This document shows, piece by piece, positions 1 to 5,114 of a DNA stretch of 5,866 nucleotides. The stretch is from positions 1-5,866 of the forward strand of contig CAKQBC010000166.1 of the NCBI GenBank assembly GCA_934215995.1, written 5' to 3'. The position numbers and the translations under genes were made by a program. Position 1 is the first letter of the stretch. The number at the start of each line of letters is the position of its first letter. Origin of the DNA: an uncultured Bacillus sp. (GTDB lineage Bacteria; Bacillota; Bacilli; Bacillales; DSM-1321). Below the pieces are notes generated by a model. It did not search any database, had not been told where the DNA came from, and worked only from the letters and a program-made list of their open reading frames with translations.

Positions 1-1
1 C

Positions 2-271
2 ATCAAAGGATTGGTTGCCGATGAAATCGGTACAGCCGCAATGATCCTTGGCGCGGGCCGTGCGACGAAAGAGTCTGTAATCGACCTGGCAGTGGGTCTT
101 GTCCTTCACAAAAAGATCGGCGACCGGGTAGAGGAAGGAGAATCCCTTCTTACTATTCACAGCAATACGGAGGATGTCGAAAAAGTGAAAGAGATGCTGT
201 ATGAAAGCATCATCATTTCTGCAGACAAGGTGGAGGCCCCTCCATTAATCCATACCCATATCGAAAAATAA
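2..271 (+). CDS. pdp: Pyrimidine-nucleoside phosphorylase, C-terminal part (5' end outside window)
   Basis: This is the last 89 codons of a gene that begins upstream of the window; it is read in frame from base 2 and closed by TAA immediately followed by TAG. The enzyme cleaves uridine, thymidine or deoxyuridine with phosphate to the free base and (deoxy)ribose-1-phosphate in cytoplasmic nucleoside salvage. The visible part is the C-terminal alpha/beta domain of the thymidine/pyrimidine phosphorylase family: the stretch [16 protein letters not shown] followed by [14 protein letters not shown] and a [10 protein letters not shown] segment is very close to what I recall of Bacillus Pdp. The TTG at 11 is an internal leucine codon, not a start, because the reading frame and the family resemblance continue upstream of it. 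Pdp beside dacF fits the nucleoside-salvage cluster (drm, pupG) that precedes dacF in bacilli. The family call is secure; the catalytic N-terminal part cannot be seen. Confidence 0.93.
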   Translation: MKGLVADEIGTAAMILGAGRATKESVIDLAVGLVLHKKIGDRVEEGESLLTIHSNTEDVEKVKEMLYESIIISADKVEAPPLIHTHIEK

Positions 272-283
272 TAGCAGCAATAC

Positions 284-328
284 AAAAAGGACCTGCAAGC
301 CTATTAAGGGCTTGCAGGTCTTTTTTTT
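284..328 (+). terminator. Intrinsic terminator after pdp
   Basis: A perfect 12-bp stem (290-301 with 309-320, GACCTGCAAGCC paired to GGCTTGCAGGTC) encloses a 7-nt loop and is followed by eight T residues (321-328). The A-tract at 284-288 can pair with the T-tract, so the element could also work on the opposite strand. It separates the nucleoside-salvage transcript from the sporulation genes, so dacF needs its own promoter. Confidence 0.95.
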
Positions 329-347
329 GTTTCCTATGGAATCTTTT

Positions 348-377
348 GTATAAAAGTAGCTGTTTTGGAAAATAATG
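348..377 (+). promoter_or_regulatory. Sigma-F-type promoter for dacF
   Basis: A GTATA -35 element (348-352) is separated by 15 nt from GAAAATAATG (368-377). These fit the forespore sigma-F consensus GYATA / GGnnAnAHTR with a single mismatch, at the second G of the -10. The expected transcript start near 384 leaves a short leader before the ribosome binding site at 394-399. In B. subtilis dacF is known to be read by the forespore sigma factors, so position and motif agree. No good sigma-A pair was seen here. The site is inferred from motif matching only. Confidence 0.7.
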
Positions 378-405
378 ACGCTATAGAAAGATAGGAGGGT
401 TTGGT

Positions 406-1578
406 TTGAAGATAAAACGCGTAATCTCCGCATTCATTGCAATGCTTTTTGTATGTACATCTTTTGCCGGTCCGGGATCAGCTTCCGAGAAGAGCCCTGA
501 GCTGGCCGACGAGGCAAAATCCGCTATTTTGATTGAACGGGATACTGGAACGGTGCTCTACAGCAAGAATAAAGATGAGAGACTGTCCCCGGCCAGCATG
601 ACTAAGATCATGACCATGCTCTTGATCATGGATGCCCTAGATAAGGGAGAACTGAAAATCGATGAGAAAATCAGGACGAGCGAATATGCCGCATCCATGG
701 GAGGATCGCAAATATTCCTTGAGCCCGGCGAAGAAATGACAACGGACCAAATGCTTCAGGGGATCGCCATCGGTTCAGGCAACGATGCGTCGGTTGCCAT
801 GGCTGAAAGGCTCGCGGGTTCTGAAGAAGAATTCGTGAAACTGATGAATAAGAAAGCGAAAAGCCTGGGGTTGAAGAATACACATTTTTCCAATTCGACT
901 GGATTGCCGACCGAGAACCATTACAGCACGGCAAATGACATGGCAATCATGGCGAAGGAATTGCTGAAATATAAACTGATAACGAAATATACAGGAACAT
1001 ACGAATCCTACTTAAGAGAGAATACAGAGAAAAAATTCTGGCTCGTCAATACAAACCGGCTCGTCAAGTTCTACCCCGGGGTTGATGGGCTGAAGACAGG
1101 TTTCACCGCCGAGGCGAAATATTGCCTGACGGCTACAGCGAAGAAAGGGGATATGCGGGTAATCGCGGTAGTGTTCGGAGCCGAAAACCCGAAGGCACGG
1201 AACGCGCAAGTGACAAAAATGCTCGATTACGCATTCTCCCAATATATGACGCATCCGCTTTACGAAAAGGATGATGCATTGAAAAAGACGATGGTAAGCA
1301 AGGGGACGGAAAAGACCATTACCGGTGTGGCGAGCGAGCCGATTTCCATCCTGACGAAAAAAGGGGAAGACAAGAAAAACTACAAGGTAACGATCGAGAT
1401 GGAAAAGACAATTAAGGCTCCGGTCAAAGCAGGGGACGAAATTGGCACTCTGAAGGTGACAAAGGATGGGAAGACCATTGTGAAGTCCCCAGTAGTCGCC
1501 AAAAAGACAATCGACCAGGCAAGCTGGTGGCAATTGTTCAAAAAATCAAGGGGCATGTTCACCCATGGCGGCAGTTAA
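406..1578 (+). CDS. dacF: D-alanyl-D-alanine carboxypeptidase DacF (forespore penicillin-binding protein)
   Basis: Low-molecular-weight penicillin-binding protein of 390 residues (B. subtilis DacF is about the same length). It removes the terminal D-Ala from peptidoglycan stem peptides outside the membrane and, with DacB, tunes cross-linking of spore peptidoglycan. A Sec signal peptide spans about residues 1-27 (KIKR, then a hydrophobic core ending near SFAGPGSA). The active-site motifs of peptidase family S11 are all present: SMTK (Ser64, Lys67), SGN (124-126) and KTG (230-232). A C-terminal PBP5-type beta domain follows from about 270 to 365, then a tail with two adjacent tryptophans (374-375) and basic residues that looks like the usual amphipathic membrane anchor. 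The TTG start is chosen because GGAGGG (394-399) lies 6 nt upstream and the signal peptide begins directly after it. It sits ahead of spoIIAA with no clear terminator between them, so sigma-F read-through into spoIIA is likely. Confidence 0.94.
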   Translation: MKIKRVISAFIAMLFVCTSFAGPGSASEKSPELADEAKSAILIERDTGTVLYSKNKDERLSPASMTKIMTMLLIMDALDKGELKIDEKIRTSEYAASMGGSQIFLEPGEEMTTDQMLQGIAIGSGNDASVAMAERLAGSEEEFVKLMNKKAKSLGLKNTHFSNSTGLPTENHYSTANDMAIMAKELLKYKLITKYTGTYESYLRENTEKKFWLVNTNRLVKFYPGVDGLKTGFTAEAKYCLTATAKKGDMRVIAVVFGAENPKARNAQVTKMLDYAFSQYMTHPLYEKDDALKKTMVSKGTEKTITGVASEPISILTKKGEDKKNYKVTIEMEKTIKAPVKAGDEIGTLKVTKDGKTIVKSPVVAKKTIDQASWWQLFKKSRGMFTHGGS

Positions 1579-1625
1579 ACTCGAAACATCAGGAATACAT
1601 GCGAATCTGCACTAGTTTTGTCATC
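1579..1625 (+). promoter_or_regulatory. Possible Spo0A (0A) boxes upstream of spoIIAA
   Basis: Two imperfect matches to the Spo0A box (TGTCGAA, extended TTTGTCRAA) precede the sigma-H-like promoter: ACTCGAA at 1579-1585 (5 of 7) and TTTGTCATC at 1617-1625 (7 of 9). The second lies just upstream of the -35. Phosphorylated Spo0A is known to activate the spoIIA promoter in B. subtilis through boxes in this area. The matches are weak and short, so the specific coordinates are tentative. Confidence 0.35.
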
Positions 1626-1627
1626 AG

Positions 1628-1655
1628 GAAGGAATCGCCCTGACGGTTCTAGAAT
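1628..1655 (+). promoter_or_regulatory. Sigma-H-type promoter for the spoIIA operon
   Basis: GAAGGAATC (1628-1636) matches the sigma-H -35 consensus RnAGGAwWW at all but the last position. After a 12-nt spacer comes CTAGAAT (1649-1655), which carries the GAAT core of the -10 (RnnGAAT). The spacing is that of known sigma-H promoters. The start of transcription should fall near 1662-1664. This promoter class is the one established for spoIIA in B. subtilis. Confidence 0.65.
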
Positions 1656-1690
1656 GACTCATTATGAATACAGAAGGGAGCTGTGGCATA

Positions 1691-2041
1691 GTGAGTCTTA
1701 CGATCGATCTGGAAGTGAAGGGCAGTGTATTATGCATAAGGCTTGAAGGGGAGCTGGACCATCATTCAGCTGAGGCCCTCAGGGAGAAGGCCACCGACGC
1801 AATCGAAAAGAATGCTGTAAAGCATATCGTATTGAACCTGGAGGGGCTGTCATTTATGGACAGTTCAGGCCTTGGCGTAATTTTGGGGAGATACAAGCAA
1901 ATTAAGCAAGTGCAAGGCGAAATGTACGTCTGTTCCATATCCCCGTTTGTAAGGCGTTTGTTTGAAATGTCAGGATTGTTTAAAATAATCCAGGAAGAAA
2001 CAAATGAGAACAATGCATTGCAAAGACTGGGGGTAGCATAA
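1691..2041 (+). CDS. spoIIAA: Anti-sigma-F factor antagonist SpoIIAA
   Basis: Small cytoplasmic STAS-domain protein, 116 residues from the GTG start (B. subtilis protein about 117). Unphosphorylated SpoIIAA binds the SpoIIAB-ADP/ATP complex and frees SigF in the forespore; SpoIIAB phosphorylates it and SpoIIE dephosphorylates it. The STAS signature [16 protein letters not shown] starts at residue 55 and contains the phosphorylated serine. With the GTG start this is Ser58, the same number as in B. subtilis. An in-frame ATG at 1664 would add nine residues, but it sits at the predicted transcription start and has no ribosome binding site at a useful distance. The GTG has AAGGGAG (1674-1680) ten bases upstream and gives the family N-terminus MSL. 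The stop overlaps the next start (TAATG), suggesting translational coupling with spoIIAB. Confidence 0.95.
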   Translation: MSLTIDLEVKGSVLCIRLEGELDHHSAEALREKATDAIEKNAVKHIVLNLEGLSFMDSSGLGVILGRYKQIKQVQGEMYVCSISPFVRRLFEMSGLFKIIQEETNENNALQRLGVA

Positions 2042-2481
2042 TGAAAAATTCAATGACGCTGCAGTTTTCCGCCCAAAGCCAAAATGAATCATTTGCACGG
2101 GTATCAGTGGCAGCTTTTATTGCGCAGCTTGATCCGACAATGGATGAGCTGAATGAAATCAAGACCGTGGTCTCGGAGGCTGTGACCAACTGCATCATCC
2201 ATGGGTATAACAATGATCCTGAAGGCATCGTGACAATCGAGGTAGTCCTACTCGATTCCACCATCGAGATGGCCATTAAAGATGAAGGGGCAGGAATCTG
2301 CGATGTGGAGCAAGCGAGACAGCCATTATTCACGACAAAACCGGAACTTGAACGGTCCGGGATGGGCTTTACGATAATGGAGAATTTTACGGATGAAATC
2401 AACGTCGTGTCGCATCGGGGAGAAGGAACCATTGTCACTTTGAAAAAACATGTAGCGAACAGCAAAGCTTTATGTAAATAA
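2041..2481 (+). CDS. spoIIAB: Anti-sigma-F factor SpoIIAB, serine kinase
   Basis: 146-residue GHKL-fold kinase, the same length as B. subtilis SpoIIAB. As a dimer it binds and silences SigF with ATP, and it phosphorylates SpoIIAA on its STAS serine. The N box [11 protein letters not shown] holds Glu46 and Asn50, which serve catalysis and Mg-ATP binding. DEGAGI (81-86) is the G1 box, and GMGF (107-110) within [13 protein letters not shown] is the G2-type glycine motif of the ATP lid. Arg20 and Arg105, reported as contacts for SigF and SpoIIAA in Bacillus, are present. The ATG shares its A with the spoIIAA stop, and a G-rich site at 2029-2033 lies 7 nt upstream, so it is probably translated in balance with SpoIIAA. 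No degraded or missing motif is seen. Confidence 0.96.
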   Translation: MKNSMTLQFSAQSQNESFARVSVAAFIAQLDPTMDELNEIKTVVSEAVTNCIIHGYNNDPEGIVTIEVVLLDSTIEMAIKDEGAGICDVEQARQPLFTTKPELERSGMGFTIMENFTDEINVVSHRGEGTIVTLKKHVANSKALCK

Positions 2482-2494
2482 GGGAGACATGCGT

Positions 2495-3250
2495 ATGGAT
2501 GTGGAGGTCAAGAAAACCAAAAGTGCACATTTGAAGGATCAGGAAGTGAAGGAATTGATCCGCCGGAGCCAGGACGGCGATCAAGAGGCAAGGGACACAA
2601 TTGTCCAAGGAAATCTCAGGCTCGTCTGGTCTGTCGTCCAACGTTTCCTGAACAGGGGATACGAACCTGATGATCTGTATCAGATCGGCTGTATCGGCCT
2701 TCTGAAGTCGGTCGATAAATTTGATTTATCCTTCGATGTGAAGTTTTCCACGTATGCGGTTCCGATGATCATCGGGGAAATCCAGCGATTCCTCCGGGAT
2801 GACGGGACGGTGAAAGTAAGCCGTTCAATTAAGGAGCAGGGAAACAAAATCCGGCGTGCGAAAGAAGAACTGTCGAAAACGTATGGCCGTGTTCCGACTG
2901 TCAATGAAATAGCCGAGTTTCTTGAAATCTCGCCGGAAGAAGTCGTTTTTGCCCAGGAAGCGAGCAAACAGCCAGCCTCTATCCATGAAACGGTCTACGA
3001 AAACGATGGCGACCCGATCACTTTGTTGGACCAGATCGCTGATACGAGTGAAATGAAGTGGTTCGATAAAATTGCATTAAAGGATGCAATCGAATTATTG
3101 AATGAGCGGGAAAAACTGATTGTCCTCCTCCGTTACTACAAGGACCAGACACAATCCGAGGTTGCCGAACGCCTTGGGATTTCGCAGGTGCAGGTGTCGC
3201 GCCTCGAAAAGAAAATCCTGCAGCAAATCAAAGTCCGTATGAATGAATGA
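2495..3250 (+). CDS. sigF: RNA polymerase sporulation sigma factor SigF (SpoIIAC)
   Basis: Sigma-70 family factor of the SigB/SigF/SigG group, 251 residues, first compartment-specific sigma factor of the forespore. Region 2 spans about residues 35-105, with the core-binding helix DDLYQIGCIGLLKSVDKFD (59-77) and the -10-recognition segment FSTYAVPMIIGEIQRF (84-99). Region 3 covers about 108-185, and region 4 ends in a helix-turn-helix (about 218-242, QSEVAERLGISQVQVSRLEK) for the -35. The ATG at 2495 is preferred over the in-frame ATG at 2489: the AGGGAG site at 2481-2486 is 8 nt from the first but only 2 nt from the second, and MDVEVKK is the usual family N-terminus. The gene is 13 nt after spoIIAB, whose stop overlaps the ribosome binding site. 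Activity is expected to be controlled by SpoIIAB and SpoIIAA. The C-terminal tail is a few residues shorter than in B. subtilis. Confidence 0.96.
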   Translation: MDVEVKKTKSAHLKDQEVKELIRRSQDGDQEARDTIVQGNLRLVWSVVQRFLNRGYEPDDLYQIGCIGLLKSVDKFDLSFDVKFSTYAVPMIIGEIQRFLRDDGTVKVSRSIKEQGNKIRRAKEELSKTYGRVPTVNEIAEFLEISPEEVVFAQEASKQPASIHETVYENDGDPITLLDQIADTSEMKWFDKIALKDAIELLNEREKLIVLLRYYKDQTQSEVAERLGISQVQVSRLEKKILQQIKVRMNE

Positions 3251-3268
3251 TTCATATGGACTTTTTTT
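3230..3268 (+). terminator. Intrinsic terminator overlapping the sigF 3' end
   Basis: A 14-bp stem with one G-U pair (3230-3243 with 3251-3264) has a 7-nt loop and ends in a T-tract (3262-3268). The 5' arm is made of the last sigF codons and the loop holds the TGA stop. It ends the spoIIA transcript right at sigF, so no further gene belongs to this operon. Confidence 0.92.
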
Positions 3269-3292
3269 GCGTTCCGGGATAAAAACAGGGCG

Positions 3293-3337
3293 ATTTCCGA
3301 ATAATCATTATTGTTTTTGAGAAAAAAATTACTTTTT
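3293..3337 (+). promoter_or_regulatory. Candidate PurR box pair, distal
   Basis: ATTTCCGAATAAT at 3293-3305 matches the Bacillus PurBox as I recall it (AWWWCCGAACWWT) at 12 of 13 positions, with the CGAA core at 3298-3301. A weaker inverted partner at 3325-3337 (9 of 13, core TTAC instead of TTCG) lies at a core-to-core gap of 27 nt. That is the gap implied by two 14-nt boxes spaced 16-17 nt apart in the B. subtilis pur regulon. One strong and one weak box is common for PurR. It lies about 50-95 bp upstream of the predicted transcript start of the purine permease. Confidence 0.5.
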
Positions 3338-3351
3338 GAACGAAAAAAACC

Positions 3352-3380
3352 TTGAATTCTTTTTTATAAACGAATATTAT
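3352..3380 (+). promoter_or_regulatory. Sigma-A promoter for the nucleobase permease
   Basis: TTGAAT (3352-3357) and TATTAT (3375-3380) are separated by 17 nt; they match the vegetative consensus at 4 of 6 and 5 of 6 positions. Transcription should start near 3387, leaving a leader of about 115 nt. The -10 lies within the proximal PurR-like box, so a bound repressor there would block RNA polymerase. Confidence 0.6.
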
Positions 3381-3410
3381 ATGAAATGTTCTTAATGAAT
3401 ATTCGTCAAA
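3366..3410 (+). promoter_or_regulatory. Candidate PurR box pair, proximal, over the -10
   Basis: A perfect 9-bp inverted repeat, ACGAATATT (3370-3378) and AATATTCGT (3398-3406), brings two CGAA cores into opposite orientation with 27 nt between the cores, the PurR spacing. The left box ATAAACGAATATT (3366-3378) matches the PurBox at 11 of 13 positions, the right one at 9 of 13. The left box covers the promoter -10. Purine transporters such as pbuG and pbuO belong to the PurR regulon in B. subtilis, which supports the reading. It could instead be an operator of another dimeric regulator. Confidence 0.5.
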
Positions 3411-3413
3411 AAA

Positions 3414-3443
3414 GATATATGGATTCTCTGAGAGAAAAATATC
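3414..3443 (+). other. Hairpin in the permease leader
   Basis: GATAT (3414-3418) can pair with ATATC (3439-3443), and inside it TTCTC (3424-3428) with GAGAA (3432-3436) around a TGA loop. The two stems are separated by an asymmetric internal loop. No T-tract follows, so this is not a terminator. The inner part is also a 13-nt palindrome that could be a protein site. Function unknown. Confidence 0.35.
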
Positions 3444-3501
3444 ATAATGGGGAAAGGTAATAAGAGTATCAGTTTTTTGATGGCAGATGGAGGTTATTAT
3501 T

Positions 3502-4803
3502 TTGTTGAATAAATATTTTGGGTTAGAAGAGCTTGGCTCTTCCGTCAAAACAGAAGTTTATGCAGGATTGACGACCTTTTTAACGATGGTATACATTGTC
3601 TTTGTAAACCCTGCGATCCTTTCGGCTTCAGGCCTTCCTTTTGACCAGGTGTTCATGGCTACAATCTTCTCGGCTGTGACGGGTACCTTGATCATGGGAC
3701 TATTTGCGAAATACCCGATCGCGATTGCACCGGGTATGGGATTGAATGCATACTTCTCAAGTATTGTCGCTACACAGGGATTATCCTATCAAGTGGTTCT
3801 TGGCGCTATTTTTATCGCGGGGCTCCTGTTTATCTTGCTGAGTATCAGCAATTTGCGCCAGATGATCATTCGGGCGATTCCCTCACCGCTTAAATATGGC
3901 ATTACGTCAGGAATCGGCTTGTTTATCGCTTTTCTTGGATTGAAACAGGCAGGCATTATCGCTGCTAATGAAAGCAATCTTATAGGGCTTGGCGATTTGA
4001 CTGCCCCTGGTACGATTTTATCGATTGCAGGTTTGTTGATCACGCTTATTCTGATGGTAAGAAGGGTGCAAGGTGCATTGTTCTTCGGGATGCTGGCAAC
4101 TGCCGTTATCGGCTACTTCAGCGGCATGCTTGAAATGGGGGCGAAAGACTTGCTTCCTACATTGCCGCCGGCACCTACTTTCTTCGATATGGATATTGCG
4201 GGTGTTTTCTCGAATGGGCTGTACAGTGTAATATTCGCATTTTTGCTGGTCACAATCTTTGATACGACCGGAACAATGGTTGCTGTTTCTGAACAGGCCG
4301 GGCTTTTGAAAAACGGCCAATTCCCGCGGGCGCGCAAAGCGTTTCTTGGGGACTCACTTGCTACAACGGTCGGAGCGGCATTCGGTACAAGCCCGTCAAC
4401 AGCATATGTTGAATCGACTGCAGGTGTAGCTGCAGGGGGAAGAAGCGGACTGACGGCAGTAGTGGTTGCTTTGCTGTTCCTTTGCACGATGTTCTTCTCT
4501 CCGTTCATTTCAGCCATTTCCAGCCTATCGGCAATCACGGCGCCAATCTTGATCATTGTCGGAAGCTTCATGATGGAAGGCTTATCGAAAATCAAGTGGT
4601 CCAGCTTGGATGAAGCGTTCCCTGCATTCATCGTCATCCTGGCCATGCCGATGACATCAAGCATTTCGACCGGAATTGCTTTCGGATTCATTACGTATCC
4701 AATCCTTAAATTATTCAGTGGAAAAGGGAAGGAAGTTCACCCGCTGATCTACGTTTTCGGGGTGCTGTTCCTGATCCAAATGATCTTCTTCCCGGCACAC
4801 TAA
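3502..4803 (+). CDS. NCS2 family purine nucleobase permease (PbuG/PbuO-like)
   Basis: Integral membrane transporter of about 433 residues, the length usual for the AzgA-like branch of the NCS2 family, which takes up hypoxanthine, guanine or adenine with protons. The N-terminal AGLTTFLTMVYIVFVNPAIL stretch (21-40) and PIAIAPGMGLNAYF (72-85) are family hallmarks. FDTTGT (253-258) and GTSPSTAYVES (295-305), followed by AGVAAGGRSGL, carry the residues around the substrate site in the two inverted repeats. Many hydrophobic segments fit the 14-helix fold. The TTG at 3502 is chosen because GGAGG (3489-3493) lies 8 nt upstream; TTG 3505 is also possible. The in-frame ATG at 3487 overlaps that ribosome binding site and has none of its own. 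The gene is monocistronic between two terminators. Substrate choice among purines cannot be told from the sequence, so no symbol is given. Confidence 0.9.
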   Translation: MLNKYFGLEELGSSVKTEVYAGLTTFLTMVYIVFVNPAILSASGLPFDQVFMATIFSAVTGTLIMGLFAKYPIAIAPGMGLNAYFSSIVATQGLSYQVVLGAIFIAGLLFILLSISNLRQMIIRAIPSPLKYGITSGIGLFIAFLGLKQAGIIAANESNLIGLGDLTAPGTILSIAGLLITLILMVRRVQGALFFGMLATAVIGYFSGMLEMGAKDLLPTLPPAPTFFDMDIAGVFSNGLYSVIFAFLLVTIFDTTGTMVAVSEQAGLLKNGQFPRARKAFLGDSLATTVGAAFGTSPSTAYVESTAGVAAGGRSGLTAVVVALLFLCTMFFSPFISAISSLSAITAPILIIVGSFMMEGLSKIKWSSLDEAFPAFIVILAMPMTSSISTGIAFGFITYPILKLFSGKGKEVHPLIYVFGVLFLIQMIFFPAH

Positions 4804-4818
4804 TATAGACAACTTTGA

Positions 4819-4852
4819 ACTGACCCGGAAATAACCGGGTCAGTCTTTTTTT
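4819..4852 (+). terminator. Intrinsic terminator after the permease
   Basis: A perfect 10-bp GC-rich stem (4819-4828 ACTGACCCGG with 4835-4844 CCGGGTCAGT), a 6-nt A/T loop and seven T residues (4846-4852). It starts 15 nt after the permease stop and isolates the following gene. Confidence 0.95.
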
Positions 4853-4854
4853 AT

Positions 4855-4883
4855 TTCATAAGTCATCAAATAACCTATATAAT
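4855..4883 (+). promoter_or_regulatory. Possible sigma-A promoter after the permease terminator
   Basis: TTCATA (4855-4860) and a perfect TATAAT (4878-4883) are 17 nt apart. If active, it would give a leader of about 225 nt before the TPR gene. The rest of the gene-free stretch 4884-5114 is AT-rich with small inverted repeats (for example GAAAG/CTTTC at 4959-4973) and no recognisable riboswitch or coding sequence. Confidence 0.4.
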
Positions 4884-5015
4884 GGAAGTGACAGTTTTTA
4901 CATACAGAATTTCTTCATCTTTTATTTCAAAAACAAACGGAATATTACTGTCATTACAGAAAGCAATCCTTTCGTTTCGGAAATGATAGGAAAATGAAAT
5001 TTTTCGTAATAGAAA

Positions 5016-5041
5016 GTTTGCTAGAATAGTAAAGTGGGTAA
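5016..5041 (+). promoter_or_regulatory. Possible sigma-B-like promoter, overlapping an extended -10 site
   Basis: GTTTGC (5016-5021) and GGGTAA (5036-5041) are 14 nt apart and resemble the general-stress sigma-B consensus GTTTaa / GGGTAt (4 of 6 and 5 of 6). The same bases hold TGCTAGAAT (5019-5027), an extended sigma-A -10 with no good -35. Either would start transcription 65-80 nt before the TPR gene. Motif-only evidence. Confidence 0.35.
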
Positions 5042-5086
5042 CAAGATATGATAAAGGATTACTCGAAATATCTTTACATACAAGCA

Positions 5087-5099
5087 TTTCAAATTGAAA
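5087..5099. repeat. 13-nt palindrome before the TPR gene
   Basis: TTTCAA-A-TTGAAA is a perfect inverted repeat ending just upstream of the ribosome binding site of the gene at 5115. It could be an operator or a small mRNA hairpin, or chance in an AT-rich leader. Confidence 0.3.
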
Positions 5100-5114
5100 G
5101 AAGAGGTGGAGGAA

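Noticed and set aside
1012..1533. Minus-strand open frame of 173 codons inside dacF
   Set aside because: It is antisense to a gene with all S11 motifs; the product is rich in Cys, His and Arg with no domain pattern, typical of a shadow frame.
1624..1643. Terminator between dacF and spoIIAA (TCAGG/CCTGA inverted repeat)
   Set aside because: The stem is only 5 bp with a 10-nt loop and no T-tract; it overlaps the sigma-H-like promoter and is probably chance.
3299..3313. Fur/PerR-like palindrome AATAATCATTATT
   Set aside because: The 7-1-7 symmetry is good, but only 11 of 15 positions fit either consensus, it overlaps the strong PurR-like box, and nothing nearby is linked to iron or peroxide.
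3387..3501. Purine (guanine/adenine) riboswitch in the permease leader
   Set aside because: A TATATGG string occurs near 3416, but the conserved AGTTTCTACC-type core, the P2/P3 kissing loops and a downstream terminator are all missing.
4113..4691. Minus-strand open frame of 192 codons inside the permease gene
   Set aside because: It mirrors the codons of a clear NCS2 transporter and has no start signal or recognisable motif.
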